Assembly (NCBI GenBank): GCA_963930645.1
Contig: OZ005662.1
Span: 4,159,436-4,223,435 of the forward strand
Reading direction: 5' to 3'
Origin: Salticus scenicus
Taxonomy: Eukaryota > Arthropoda > Arachnida > Araneae > Salticidae
DNA: 64,000 bases
Under the pieces are notes generated by a model. It had not been told where the DNA came from, searched no databases, and was given only the letters and a program-made list of their open reading frames with translations. Positions 1 through 9,236 of this stretch are shown here, in pieces. A program made the translations under genes and the position numbers. Numbering within the stretch: the first letter of the stretch is position 1; each line of letters opens with the position of its first letter.

Positions 1-166
1 GGCCTTTAGATACTTTTCTTTCTCACTTTTCAACCTTCTAGCAATAGTTCTATAGCATTCCTGGAAGAACAAATGCATATAACCTATATATATACATGTA
101 AAATTGGTAATTTACTTTTATTATGCACAAAAATTACAACATAGAAGACCGAAAATTATGCTAATA

Positions 167-1041
167 CAGTATAGGATCCGTTATCCAGAAAGCTTGGGAC
201 CTGGGTTATTCTGGATACGGGGTTTTTCCATAATTTGGAACATTTTATTATATGTATAAAAATGGTACAAAATAATTTTATAAATAGCAGTGATAAACAT
301 GAATAATATATATAAACACTTTACCTATATATTTGTTCATTTATTTAATAAATTATTTTGACAAAATAAAAAAAAAATTCTTAATTAGAACTTTAAACTA
401 TAAATTAATAGTAATAATAAATAATATTAATAGTAATAAGTTAATTAATAGTAATAAGTAATTAATAGTAATAATAAATTAAAAATAAATAAACTTTTAT
501 AAAATTTAATTTTGGACCTGAGACTAAAATCCTTTCATTTGGATTTCACAAACATTTCTATGATTTTTTTTTTTTTTTTTTTTTTTTGCTTATAGTGTGT
601 CTCTGATACTAATTGTTCATAAATGTTTCAAATATTTTAAGCACATAATGCTAAATATTTTATGAAATGATTTCTAAAAATAATGGAAATTAGTAAAAAC
701 TATTTAAAATTTTTATAACAATTGGGACTTCATGCATGCAACTGCAACCTAAATTCAAGGATAAAATTCATCTGCTATTGGACTGTTATTAAAAAATACC
801 TTAAAAATTCATCTTCTAACCTAAATTTGCAAAATTTTCAGAATTATTTATGCAGTTTTGTACTCACCATATTTTGCCAGATTAACACCATAGTATTAAA
901 GAAAGTAGGTAGTAAAACTATAATTCTGACCGCTGCTATTTTATAACTTTAATTGTTAAATTTTATGATAATTAAAAATTTTGGTAGTTGGAATATTGCA
1001 TTCTGGTTTTCGGAACATTCTGGATAACAGATCCTATACTG
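167..1041. mobile_element. pogo/Tigger-like non-autonomous DNA transposon (875 bp)
   Basis: Both ends carry the same inverted terminal sequence. The left end begins CAGTATAGGATCCGTTATCC. The right end read in reverse begins CAGTATAGGATCTGTTATCC, and both continue AGAA. Each end is flanked by TA (165-166 and 1042-1043), the target duplication of the Tc1/mariner/pogo superfamily. The TTATCC terminal motif is typical of pogo/Tigger elements. The interior is AT-rich with TAATAGTAATAA-type simple repeats and no transposase. The 74-codon ORF at 722-946 inside it shows no family features. I infer a MITE moved by a pogo-type transposase elsewhere. Confidence 0.8.
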
Positions 1042-1600
1042 TAATGCCCTTCTTGAAAATAGGTTGCCCTTTTTATTGAATTACCCCCCGGCTGCCCTTT
1101 TATTCTAGAGTCAGCACTAGGTGTAGAAGGCAATTTCCTGAATAGTTTGAAATATTTCTTTTAATTTAATGATAGCCTTATGTTTTATAAATGTAGCTAC
1201 AGTAGTCGAATGGGGTTTTGAAGGGTGCAGTAGCCTCCTTCACACAGAAATATATTTCAAATAAAACTGTTTCTGAAACAGGTTTGAATTGTTATCAAAA
1301 TTGCTTTGTTATTAATCATATACAGATCTCTTATCTTTCTTATAACTTAAACACTAACAATATATCATGTATCAACAGTGAAAGTGATGAAAAAGTAGAG
1401 TTAGTACCAGATTTATTTTTTTAGTACGACGGGACTATTTCTTTCAATCTGCCATTTTGTGTCGTTACCAATTTATAGTGTTCCACTTCGAAAATGCCTC
1501 CCAATATCCAATTTTACCATTTAATTTCTTACTCTATCTTAAAATATTTTGTGAAATCCATAAAAACTTTTATATATATATATTTTTTTTTCCACTTTCC
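1042..1600. other. AT-rich intergenic DNA, no feature seen
   Basis: Short ORFs here (1218-1424, 1457-1651) show no domain, codon bias or similarity that I can recognise. A (TA)n tract precedes the tRNA-derived relic. Confidence 0.5.
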
Positions 1601-1672
1601 ATCGGTGAAAATCGAACTCACAACCTTCGGGTTCATAGTTGTGTACTCTGACCACAGAGTCAACGGGTCTTG
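1601..1672 (-). repeat. tRNA-derived SINE head relic
   Basis: On the minus strand a D-arm-like stretch (GACTCTGTGGTCAGAGT) is followed by CTATGAACCCGAAGG and a T-arm-like GTGAGTTCGATTTTCAC, giving A-box and B-box spacing like a tRNA. The B-box-like GAGTTCGATT is well preserved. The anticodon stem does not pair properly, so this is not a working tRNA. A related stretch sharing CTATGAAyCCnAAGG and GTTGTGAGTTyGA occurs at 55325-55400 on the plus strand, which argues for a dispersed SINE family. The body and tail are not delimited. Confidence 0.5.
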
Positions 1673-2199
1673 GCTGAATATTTCTTTATTATTTAGACTA
1701 GTGTTTTCAGGTATTTTTAGACTAAATACTGTGAAATTTATTTAAAATGTGTGTTATTTTCCGATTTATTAGTTGAGTATATTGATATGTTTTTGAGAAA
1801 TTAATGGATTAATATTAATTAATCTATGATGAATTTTGAGTATAATTTAAATATCAAATAATTGGTTTATAGGTTTTTTATTATTATGTTTTGTTCTGTA
1901 GAAATTGAAACTGTTAATTATTAATAATAATACAAAATTGTTATTAAGGTTATTTTACTAATTAAAATATCTAGTAAATGAGTATTAAGCAATTAGGGGA
2001 AGATGCTATTAAAATTTATGCATTCAAATTTTATTAATTCATTTGGAATTAAAAATCAATACATTATTTGAATATGCGTTTAAGAATTTTACTGAGCGCC
2101 CTCTATTATTATTATTATTATTTTGAAAGGGTGTTAAAATACAAATATAAGTAGTCCTGTCATACTAAATTAAATTCTGCCATAGACAGAATTTAATCC
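1673..2199. other. AT-rich intergenic DNA
   Basis: Nothing recognisable beyond an (ATT)n run near 2105-2125. Confidence 0.4.
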
Positions 2200-2990
2200 A
2201 TAGTTTTTTTTTTTTTTTTATTCCACTTCCTTTGCTAAATATCTCTGAGAAAACTTCTAAGTGGATACTTAAAGCCACCATGAGGAACAGGACAGTTTAA
2301 AGCATAGATATAATAATATACATAGATCTATCATCCCCATGTTATCGTGCAAAGATTTTTGATGGCGAAAAAAAAAAGCTTTGGAATCAGCCATTAAGTG
2401 GTATTAAAAAAAAAAAAAAAAGAATTTGAAACTGTATCTGGAGTTTTTCATTCACCTTTAGTAAATAAATTATTCATAAGTATTATTTATTAAAATATTC
2501 GTGTGTATTCACTTGGGAACAGACGGCCATATTTTGGTAAAATCGCCGTCTTTTCCAAAATGAAAAAAAGATTACTTTTATCTCCCCAATGATCAATCTA
2601 TATATTATTACTATATGTGTGGTTTAAAATAGCAAAAGCCTGCCTAGCGGCTTTGTCTGCTGCTTCATTGCCTTTGAAGAAAGCATGGCCTGGAAACGAA
2701 CAAAACAAAATATGAAATCCCTTCCTCAGAAGGTCGTTATGTTTTTAAAACTGAGATAAAAGAAAGAGTGCAAGAGATAGATAAAAGAGGATCAAGAACA
2801 CTCTTTGAGTCTGTTTATAATATGAATTTTCGATTGGGATGAGATGAAATAATGTTAAGAGCAACTTCAACAGTAAAAAACTCTGCAAAGAAGATAGAAA
2901 ATGAATTAGAGAGTTGATAGCTAAAAGTGGCGTTACCAATGACAACACTACAACCGGCTTCATTTCTTTCTTCTTCTTTTTTTTTTTTTT
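2200..2990 (-). pseudogene. Decayed LINE (non-LTR retrotransposon) fragment: RNase H domain
   Basis: Read on the minus strand and allowing frame changes, the region matches an RNase HI domain as found at the pol C-terminus of Jockey/I/R1-type LINEs. About 2950-2870 gives SIFFAEFFTVEVAL, where the AE carries the catalytic Glu. About 2815 gives TDSKSVLDPLL, with the catalytic Asp. About 2705-2630 gives PGHAFFKGNEAADKAARQA, the conserved GH...GNExAD motif. Around 2300-2200 lies VPHGGFKYPLRSFLRDI followed by a stop in place of Trp, which resembles the usual C-terminal tail. Stops precede TDSKS and interrupt the tail, and about 300 bp of unrelated AT-rich DNA lies between the GNEAAD motif and the tail. 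Reverse transcriptase and endonuclease are absent. It is a dead fragment, and the clade cannot be decided from this much. Confidence 0.72.
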
Positions 2991-3039
2991 TTTTTTAAGT
3001 GATTTAACCAAATTTTATTATTTTTAATCTTGCATATTC

Positions 3040-3260
3040 AATAAAAGTATTGATTTCATAAAAATTATCGACATCTGGGTCTCGATAATTTTACATGTTT
3101 TGAAAGGTCTAGAACACGACCATTTTTAGAAACTGTCTGTCTATCTCTGTAGGGCCAAAATTTTGTGTCAGCTGTACTTCAAGAACTCAAGTTTATACTT
3201 TGCACCTAAAAATAAATTGGTACCTATCAATTTTTTATTTTTTTTCCAGTTGATGTATAG
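3040..3260 (+). repeat. 5' fragment of the CAGGTGGCG tandem-monomer repeat family
   Basis: GACCATTTTTAGAAA, TTTGTCTGwC-like spacing, AAAATTTTGTGT and GTACTTCAAGA are shared in order with 21185-21340, the left flank of the larger copy at 21.1 kb. The copy stops before the first CAGGTGGCG monomer. Confidence 0.55.
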
Positions 3261-3543
3261 ACGCTTTTGACATGCTGAGTTTCTTGGAAACTTTTTTATT
3301 TGAAAGTGATGCATCTTTAATCAGAAGACATTTCAGATTTGCAACATCGCAGGATGTGATGTTTGGAATTAGACTTGATGATTGTTTGTTCTCAATGCTA
3401 CATGCCCTAGCTTACTGTACCAATGTTCAATCATTCAACTGCTTTTCAAATGTTGAGCACTGTTGTAGCCCATTTGCTACAGTTTTGAACTTGTAATCTG
3501 ACTTGTGGGTTAAGTATTCGATTCAGCTTAGAAGAATCAAGTA

Positions 3544-4014
3544 CCAGGGCCTATCAATAAAAAATGCACATAATGTGAAATGAAAAAAGGGGAAAAAGCA
3601 GTTAATGACTGTATGAAATACAAATAAAAGTATTATCCATTTATTACTTTTCTGCGTAATTCCATGCATGTTGAGACATTTGTCCCAACGTCAACAATAT
3701 ATCAATTTGAAAATCTCTGTCTCAAAAAATTCTGTCAGCTGCAAGAAGAGTCACCTACACATGACCTTCTATTTAAATACATGAGCAAGTTCCTCAGTGG
3801 AAAGGAATTTGACTGACTGAAATAGAAACTCAAACAGGCAGTCCAATGATGACTCTTCTCGCAGCTAGAAGAGTTCTATGAGACCAGTATTTTCAAATTG
3901 ATCCATCGTTAAGACAAATGATGGATAATACTTTCATTTATATTTCCTATTGTCATTATTTGGTTTTTCATTTCTATTTTCTACATTATGTGCACTAAAA
4001 TTGACACACCCTTG
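3544..4014. mobile_element. Mariner-like non-autonomous element (471 bp)
   Basis: Imperfect inverted ends share TGCACATAATGT and begin CCAGGGCCTATCAAT on the left and CAAGGGTGTGTCAATTTT on the right when read in reverse. Both are flanked by TA (3542-3543 and 4015-4016). The interior contains an imperfect internal inversion around CAGCTGCAAGAAGAGTCA / GATGACTCTTCTCGCAGCT (about 3737-3870). No transposase ORF is present. I assign it to Tc1/mariner from the TA duplication and the end style. Confidence 0.65.
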
Positions 4015-4022
4015 TATGTTAA

Positions 4023-4246
4023 CCCTTTGCACTTAGCCTTTTTTGCTCCAGCAAACCAGCTGCTTGAGATGATTTTCTGCATATTTAGTAAATTACTTAC
4101 CATTAACAAGGAAGGATTTCACGCACAATTTATCATTTAAAACGTTTTATTTCATCATTTTATATAACTTTATACTTCAAAGAAGGTCATTTGTTAAATA
4201 TATCAAATCAAGCAGAGACCAGGAGTCATCTTTAAAATGCAAAGGG
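4023..4246. mobile_element. piggyBac-type MITE with TTAA target duplication (224 bp)
   Basis: TTAA at 4019-4022 and 4247-4250 flanks inverted ends CCCTTTGCACTTAGCC (left) and CCCTTTGCATTTTAAAG (right, read in reverse). The TTAA plus CCCT/AGGG arrangement is the hallmark of piggyBac-mobilised elements. It lies only a few bases from the end of the mariner-like element at 4014. There is no coding capacity. Confidence 0.82.
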
Positions 4247-4250
4247 TTAA

Positions 4251-4789
4251 TAGTAGCTGATTATGTAAAATCAATCATGGTTATAATGTTCTCTATGTTA
4301 AAATCAACACCTGGGTGTTACCAAAGAGAAGGTGACATCCTCGACAAAGACCAGAATTTTGATGGCATGTCTTCAGACCATTTTTAAAGGTGAACCAAAG
4401 GCTGTTGGTAATGGCTTACTTTGTAACTCTAGTGCAATGATAAAAACACTCAAACTTAACCAAATGCTTGAGTTTTGAAGTGATTTCTTGTGACTTTCTG
4501 TTAAAATTGTGAACAAAAAAAAAAGTCAACAATGTTGCTTTTTTTTTTTAATCAGATTAACTTTTTTTCCACATCCGTTTAAGAAGAAAAAATTATTTTA
4601 TCAGTTTAATTTTTATATTTTCTTATTTTTTAATAAAAAGATAAATAGAAATTTAGCCATACATACATATACAGTTAAAGCTTTTTAAATTTCAACAAAC
4701 AATTCATGGACACCCTTTATGTAAAGCTATATGTATTTATTTATTTATTTTTTTTTTTTTTAGCAGAGAATATCTAAATTATAAAATAT
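4251..4789. other. AT-rich intergenic DNA
   Basis: Poly-A/T runs and a (TTTA)n-like tract near 4735. No gene or element ends were recognised. Confidence 0.4.
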
Positions 4790-4985
4790 CTTTATATATA
4801 TATATAGTCTTGCAGAACTAATATTTGTTTTATTATTACAGGTGCAGAAGTTTTTCAAATTTCTTCTCAAGAGATATTTCTTATTTACCAGAACAGAAAA
4901 TATCCAAGGCTGATAATACATAGTTTTCTCATATGTATATATATACACAAATGTTTTGCTTTCATAAATAAACAATGAGATTTTA
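4790..4985 (+). other. Duplicated exon-like segment, copy A (upstream of zinc-finger copy 1)
   Basis: This segment matches 12325-12535 closely, including CAGAACTAATATTT, a splice-acceptor-like TATTATTACAG followed by GTGCAGAAGTTT, TCTTCTCAAGAGATATTT, and the terminal TTTTGCTTTCATAAATAAAC with an AATAAA. In the frame after the acceptor it reads GAEVFQISSQEIF. The pattern (acceptor, short open stretch, AATAAA) would fit a terminal exon or a 5' exon of the duplicated zinc-finger unit. Which of these it is cannot be settled without transcripts. A more diverged third copy lies at 5425-5480. Confidence 0.55.
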
Positions 4986-5404
4986 AAACATGTAAATCAC
5001 ACAAAAAATCAATATCAAATTTTCACTGTCAATACATTTCTTCTATTATTTATGGTAATTGGGTAGTGGAAATAAAAATTGTTACTTACTGAAATAGTAT
5101 AGATTTTTGAAAGATCCGTAACCGCAGATCTTGATATAAAAAATCTGTATCCATGGATCCCATTTTTTGATAATCCAGCACCTCCCTACTCTCTCTATAT
5201 TTGAAAGTATACCTTCATTTATATCGTTGACTGTAAACGTTATAAACAAGCTTTCCAGAAGCATTGCTTTTATTTAAATTTCATTTCATTTAAACAACGG
5301 AAAGCATATAAAAAAGTACTTTTATGAAAAAAAAATATCTTTTTAATGTTGTGTTTAATTAATATTTAGTTTATAATTTTTCATTTTATAAAAATTAGTC
5401 TGTT

Positions 5405-5480
5405 TATTTTATTATTATTTATTATTATAGGTATGGAAGTTTCTGAAGTTTACTCTCAAGATGTATTTATAATTTACTAG
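5405..5480 (+). other. Duplicated exon-like segment, copy C (diverged)
   Basis: ATTATTATAG, then GTATGGAAGTTTCTGAAG, then TCTCAAGATGTATTT, aligns with the acceptor and the first 38 bases of copies A and B at roughly four bases in five. The frame reads GMEVSEVYSQDVF and then reaches a stop at TAG about 5 codons later. Most amino acid changes are conservative (Q/E, I/V, E/D) against GAEVSQISSQEIF. Only the start of the segment is recognisable, and the AATAAA end is not present. Confidence 0.45.
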
Positions 5481-5489
5481 TACAAATAA

Positions 5490-6150
5490 TACATTAGTAT
5501 ATCATTATTTTTATGTAACGCTCATGGAAAATAACATATATTTTGCTTATATGTATGTTTTATTAGGTGTTACATTTTCATATACAAGCAGTACCTAAAT
5601 TTGAAACATTTCGTTAATATATTTTTTCTTCTGTTAGTGACCTCCAGCTGCATTAAGAAACAGTTTTCTTATTCTGGAAGCTTCAAACTTTTTTTTTTTT
5701 GGTACTTTGTTCATATTTTCAATTTGATGTAATTTCCAATCACTATTTATATTATAAAAGGAAATATTCAGTATTAGGTTTTTTTTTTAAACATTAAAAA
5801 AACCTTGAGTAAATATTTTTCAATATAAAATGTATCATGTATAATGATGATGTTGTTTTATGTAACCCCCAAATCCAATTTCTGAAGGACAATTAAGAAA
5901 TCTTTATAGTCTGCTGATTCTAAGTTTGTTTTAAATATTATTTCAAATCTCAATTCGATGAATCTTATCAGATAAAAAATTAAGAAAAAATATTAATTTT
6001 AAATAAAAAATTACTTGTTTTTTTCTGTCTATGTAATGAATTATATGTTCCAAATAATGTGTAATCTTTTACCTGCAGTGTATAATATTAAGGATTACCC
6101 GTGATTACCCCCCCTTCCATACCTACAACAGGCATCTATTTCTTTACATA
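5490..6150. other. AT-rich 5' region of zinc-finger copy 1
   Basis: No conserved coding sequence. Just before the ATG at 6157 lies CCTACAACAG and then TTTCTTTACATAG (ending near 6151), both usable as 3' splice sites. The second would put the start codon six bases into an exon. Confidence 0.4.
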
Positions 6151-6156
6151 GCAAAA

Positions 6157-7083
6157 ATGGCATCCACTTGTGAAAAAGGTCCTGAAAAACTTTCTCAAGG
6201 ATATGAATTGTGTGAAAGTATGCTTATTTTTAAAACAAAAAAAATGTTTACCTGCAAAATATGTAAAATGGCATGTACTCAAAGAAGTGGTTTAAACAGA
6301 CACCTCCGAATCCATTCAAATGTGAAAAAGCCATACAGTTGTAAAGAATGCAATAACAGATTTTTTGAGAAGGGTACTTTAAAGAGACACCATCTTCATG
6401 TTCATGTGAAGGAAAAGCCTTTCTCATGTGAAATATGTGATAAGAGATTTTCACGAAAAAGTGATTTAAATGTACATACTCGTGTACATACGAAAGAAAA
6501 ACCTTATGTTTGTGAGGTATGCAATAAAGCATTTTCTCGAGGAGGTTACTTAACTGCTCATCTTCGTTCACATACAGATGAAAAGCCATATATTTGTGAT
6601 GTATGCAATAAAGGATTCCCTGCTAATTTTAAATTAAAAATACATTTTCGTATCCATACAAAAGTCAAGCCTTACAGCTGTGAGATTTGTAATAAAAGAT
6701 TTACACAGAAAGCTAATTTGAATAAACACTTTTTAGTACATACTAAAGAAAAACCTTTTGTTTGTGAAGTATGTAATAAAGGATTTTCTAGACAATCTCA
6801 TTTAAATGATCACATTCGTATTCACAATAAAGACAAACCTTATGCTTGTGAAATATGTAATAAAGGCTTTTCTCAAGAATCGAATTTAAGGAGACACCTT
6901 TATACTCACAAAGAAAAATCTTTTCTTTGTGAAGTATGCGGTAAAAGTTTTGCAATAAGACAAGGTTTAAACAGGCATCTTCTTAATCATAAGGAGGTCA
7001 AACCTTTCAACTGTAAAATCTGCAACAGGGGATTTTCTCAGAAAATTAAATACAAAGATCATCTTCGAACGCATACTAAATAG
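6157..7083 (+). CDS. C2H2 zinc-finger protein, 10 fingers, truncated tandem copy 1
   Basis: A 308-residue protein. A 30-residue leader without a recognised domain is followed by ten C2H2 fingers from about residue 31 to the end. All have both Cys and both His, and most are joined by HTKEKP-like linkers (VKEKP, TDEKP, TKVKP, NKDKP). Such proteins are nuclear DNA-binding transcription regulators. The target is unknown. The start at 6157 is chosen because MASTCEKG aligns with MTSICDKS of copy 2 at 13014 and both follow CAAAA. The TAG at 7081-7083 replaces GAG of copy 2 (13929-13931) within the linker after finger 10, removing two fingers whose decayed sequence follows at 7084-7266. From finger 3 onward it is about 97% identical in DNA to copy 2, while fingers 1-2 differ much more. 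The truncated product may still fold and bind DNA. Whether it is expressed is unknown. Confidence 0.85.
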   Translation: MASTCEKGPEKLSQGYELCESMLIFKTKKMFTCKICKMACTQRSGLNRHLRIHSNVKKPYSCKECNNRFFEKGTLKRHHLHVHVKEKPFSCEICDKRFSRKSDLNVHTRVHTKEKPYVCEVCNKAFSRGGYLTAHLRSHTDEKPYICDVCNKGFPANFKLKIHFRIHTKVKPYSCEICNKRFTQKANLNKHFLVHTKEKPFVCEVCNKGFSRQSHLNDHIRIHNKDKPYACEICNKGFSQESNLRRHLYTHKEKSFLCEVCGKSFAIRQGLNRHLLNHKEVKPFNCKICNRGFSQKIKYKDHLRTHTK

Positions 7084-7266
7084 AAACCCTTTACTTGTGA
7101 AATGTGCAGTATTGGAAAATGGTTATTCACATAAAAGTGATTTAGTTAGGCACTAACTGTGTATTCATATAAAAGAGAAACCTTACATTTGCAATATATG
7201 TGATAAAGGGTTTTCTCTCAAGATTTATTTGAAAAGACATCTTCCTATCCACATTAATGAGAACTA
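7084..7266 (+). pseudogene. Decayed coding tail of zinc-finger copy 1 (fingers 11-12)
   Basis: The sequence beyond the stop still aligns to 13932-14108 of copy 2: AAACCCTTTACTTGTGAA, then GTGTATTCATATAAAAGAG, then CTTCCTATCCACATTAATGA. A net insertion of about 7 bases after TGCAGT (near 7115-7125) shifts the frame. A CAA of copy 2 is TAA here in the original frame. These lesions come on top of the TAG at 7081, so the two terminal fingers are lost. Homology to copy 2 continues about 50 bp past the coding end. Confidence 0.85.
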
Positions 7267-7439
7267 ATTTTTTTTTCTTTTAATGGGATATATAACAAAG
7301 AATTATTATATTGAGAAATGTAAATGTAATCCCCGCCTAATACGCTAGCCACCATTCACTTTGATATATTTATCTTATTCTAATCTATTAATTTATTTTA
7401 TCAGGGTCAATTCCGTTGTTTAGTTTTCATGCTACTATT

Positions 7440-8010
7440 TCTAATGCAATAATCCTCAAAATTTATATTTATATGAAGATTTTTTCAATTTCGCTATGTT
7501 GATAAAATCGTAAATTACGAATAATTTATGAAATTTTCCTATTTGAATATTTGTATTCAATCATGTTCAAACAAATATCATAAATGTAATTTTGAAGTTG
7601 TCTAATGTATTTATGATCCTCAAAATGGAAGTTTATGCTCATGTTAAGTAAATCGTAAATTCCAAGTAACTTTCGAATTTTTTAAATTGGAAAAATCATA
7701 GTCTATGATATTCATGCCAGTATCCTAAATAATATTTGAAAAGTGGTTTGACATCTTTACGATGAAAATATCCTTCAAGATTGACGTTTATGTGAAATTT
7801 TGCTCTATTCTGCCATGTTAAAAAATTCGTAAATTTCCAGTAAGTTATGAAATTTTTATATTGGAAAATTCATAGTGAATAATATTCATGCCAGTGTCCG
7901 AAATAATATTTCAAAAGTAGTCTGACATCTTTACGGTGAAAATATATCTAAAAATTGACGTTTATGTGAAATTTTGCCCTATACTGCCACGTTAAAAAAT
8001 TCGTAAACTG
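7440..8010 (+). repeat. Diverged tandem repeat, unit about 155-175 bp, three to four copies
   Basis: Units begin near 7453, 7618, 7771 and 7945. They share CCTCAAAAT or a variant, then TTTATGTGAAATTTTG, CTGCCAyGTTAAAAAATTCG, TTGGAAAATTCATAGT, GATATTCATGCCAGT and GACATCTTTACGrTGAAAATAT. The last two units are the most similar. No coding frame is conserved. Confidence 0.7.
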
Positions 8011-8848
8011 CAAATTTACACACCCATATTTTTCAGCATTAGGATTCCTTTTGTGTAAAAATTAATATAGGTTATAATTCATAATTCTTTTAAACATGAA
8101 TTTATTAATATTTTTCAGAATCGAAAGTGATAACGGATTTTGTTTGGGTTTCTTCACTGTATCTTGTAAAAAAAGAAATATATTGATCAAATTATTTTTT
8201 GTGAAGATATTAATAAAAGTTTGAAATATGAATTTAATATTAGCACATTCAAACTTTGAATGTTTATAACTCTAAAAAATAATAATAATAAGTAAAATGT
8301 ACAACCAATATACTTTTTCGCATCGTCGCGACCCTAAGAATTCAAATATAAAAAAGAAATAGGGTATTACTATTGAAAAAATCAAAGTTGTGCGAGTTTT
8401 AATACATGAACGACCCCCAATTAAAAAAAAATTAACTTCATTTTCTAAAAGTACTAACAATTCCCAGTCAAATGATACCTATTACATTTTTATGCATTGA
8501 TTAGCTACAAAGTTACATCGAGTGTTACGTTTTCTTTTCCCCCGACTGTACAATGAAAGTATACAAGGAACAAAAAGAATTCCACACACCGAAAATGATA
8601 AATTTGATGTCTGGGTGTGATTTCTGATTGGTCACTTACTCCAGAATTAAACTAATCAGAATAACTAATGTAAGACAAAAATTATGAAAAATTCCTCAGA
8701 ATTCTTCACAAAATTCCCTGGAAGTATTTGGTCCCCAAAAATGTCCCAAATCTGGCAACACTGGTGGTTGCAACCATCAGATAGTAAAACTTTTTTCAGC
8801 AAGAAGAATCAAATCAATGTTGGTTTCACCACTTTATCGTTGCATTAA
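8011..8848. other. AT-rich intergenic DNA
   Basis: Nothing recognised. The short minus-strand ORF at 8272-8460 lacks any family feature. Confidence 0.4.
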
Positions 8849-9232
8849 AGGCCTGCTTCACTCACCGCCGGTAAAAGCCGAACTAATGTTATTCTATGGG
8901 AAAATTTTCTTTACAAATAACTTATTAACTAATACATATTTTTAAATTCTGTTTTTACATTCTGAAAATTCCCAGCTATTAAATTGACAGACTGCAAAAT
9001 ACAAATTTTCAATATGTGATTTTTTTTTTTCATTTTGCAATTTCAAAATAAAATATTAAAAATTAAAAAAATACATTTTTAAAAAAGGTCCGTCAATTTA
9101 ACAGTTGGGAATTTTCTGAATGTGAAAACAGAATTTAAAAGTATGTATTAGTTAATAAGTTATTTGTAAAGAAAATTTCCCCATAGAATAACATTGGCTC
9201 GGGCTTCCGACGACTGTAAGTGAAGAGGGCCA
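8849..9232. mobile_element. TTAA-flanked palindromic (fold-back) MITE, copy 1 (384 bp)
   Basis: The whole element is an imperfect palindrome centred near 9030. AATGTTATTCTATGGG / CCCATAGAATAACATT, AACTAATACATA / TATGTATTAGTT and AAATTGACAG / CGTCAATTT mark paired arms. It is flanked by TTAA (8845-8848 and 9233-9236). A related palindrome sits at 48440-48889 with the same flank type, sharing CTATGG, TTATTAACTAATA-like and CGGAAG/TCGGAG arm motifs. Non-autonomous. TTAA suggests piggyBac or Kolobok-type mobilisation. Confidence 0.75.
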
Positions 9233-9236
9233 TTAA

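Noticed and set aside
6248..6589. 113-codon minus-strand ORF under zinc-finger copy 1, and similar antisense ORFs at 13001-13201 and 13270-13509
   Set aside because: They are antisense shadows of the finger repeats. The repeated His/Cys codons keep the opposite strand open.
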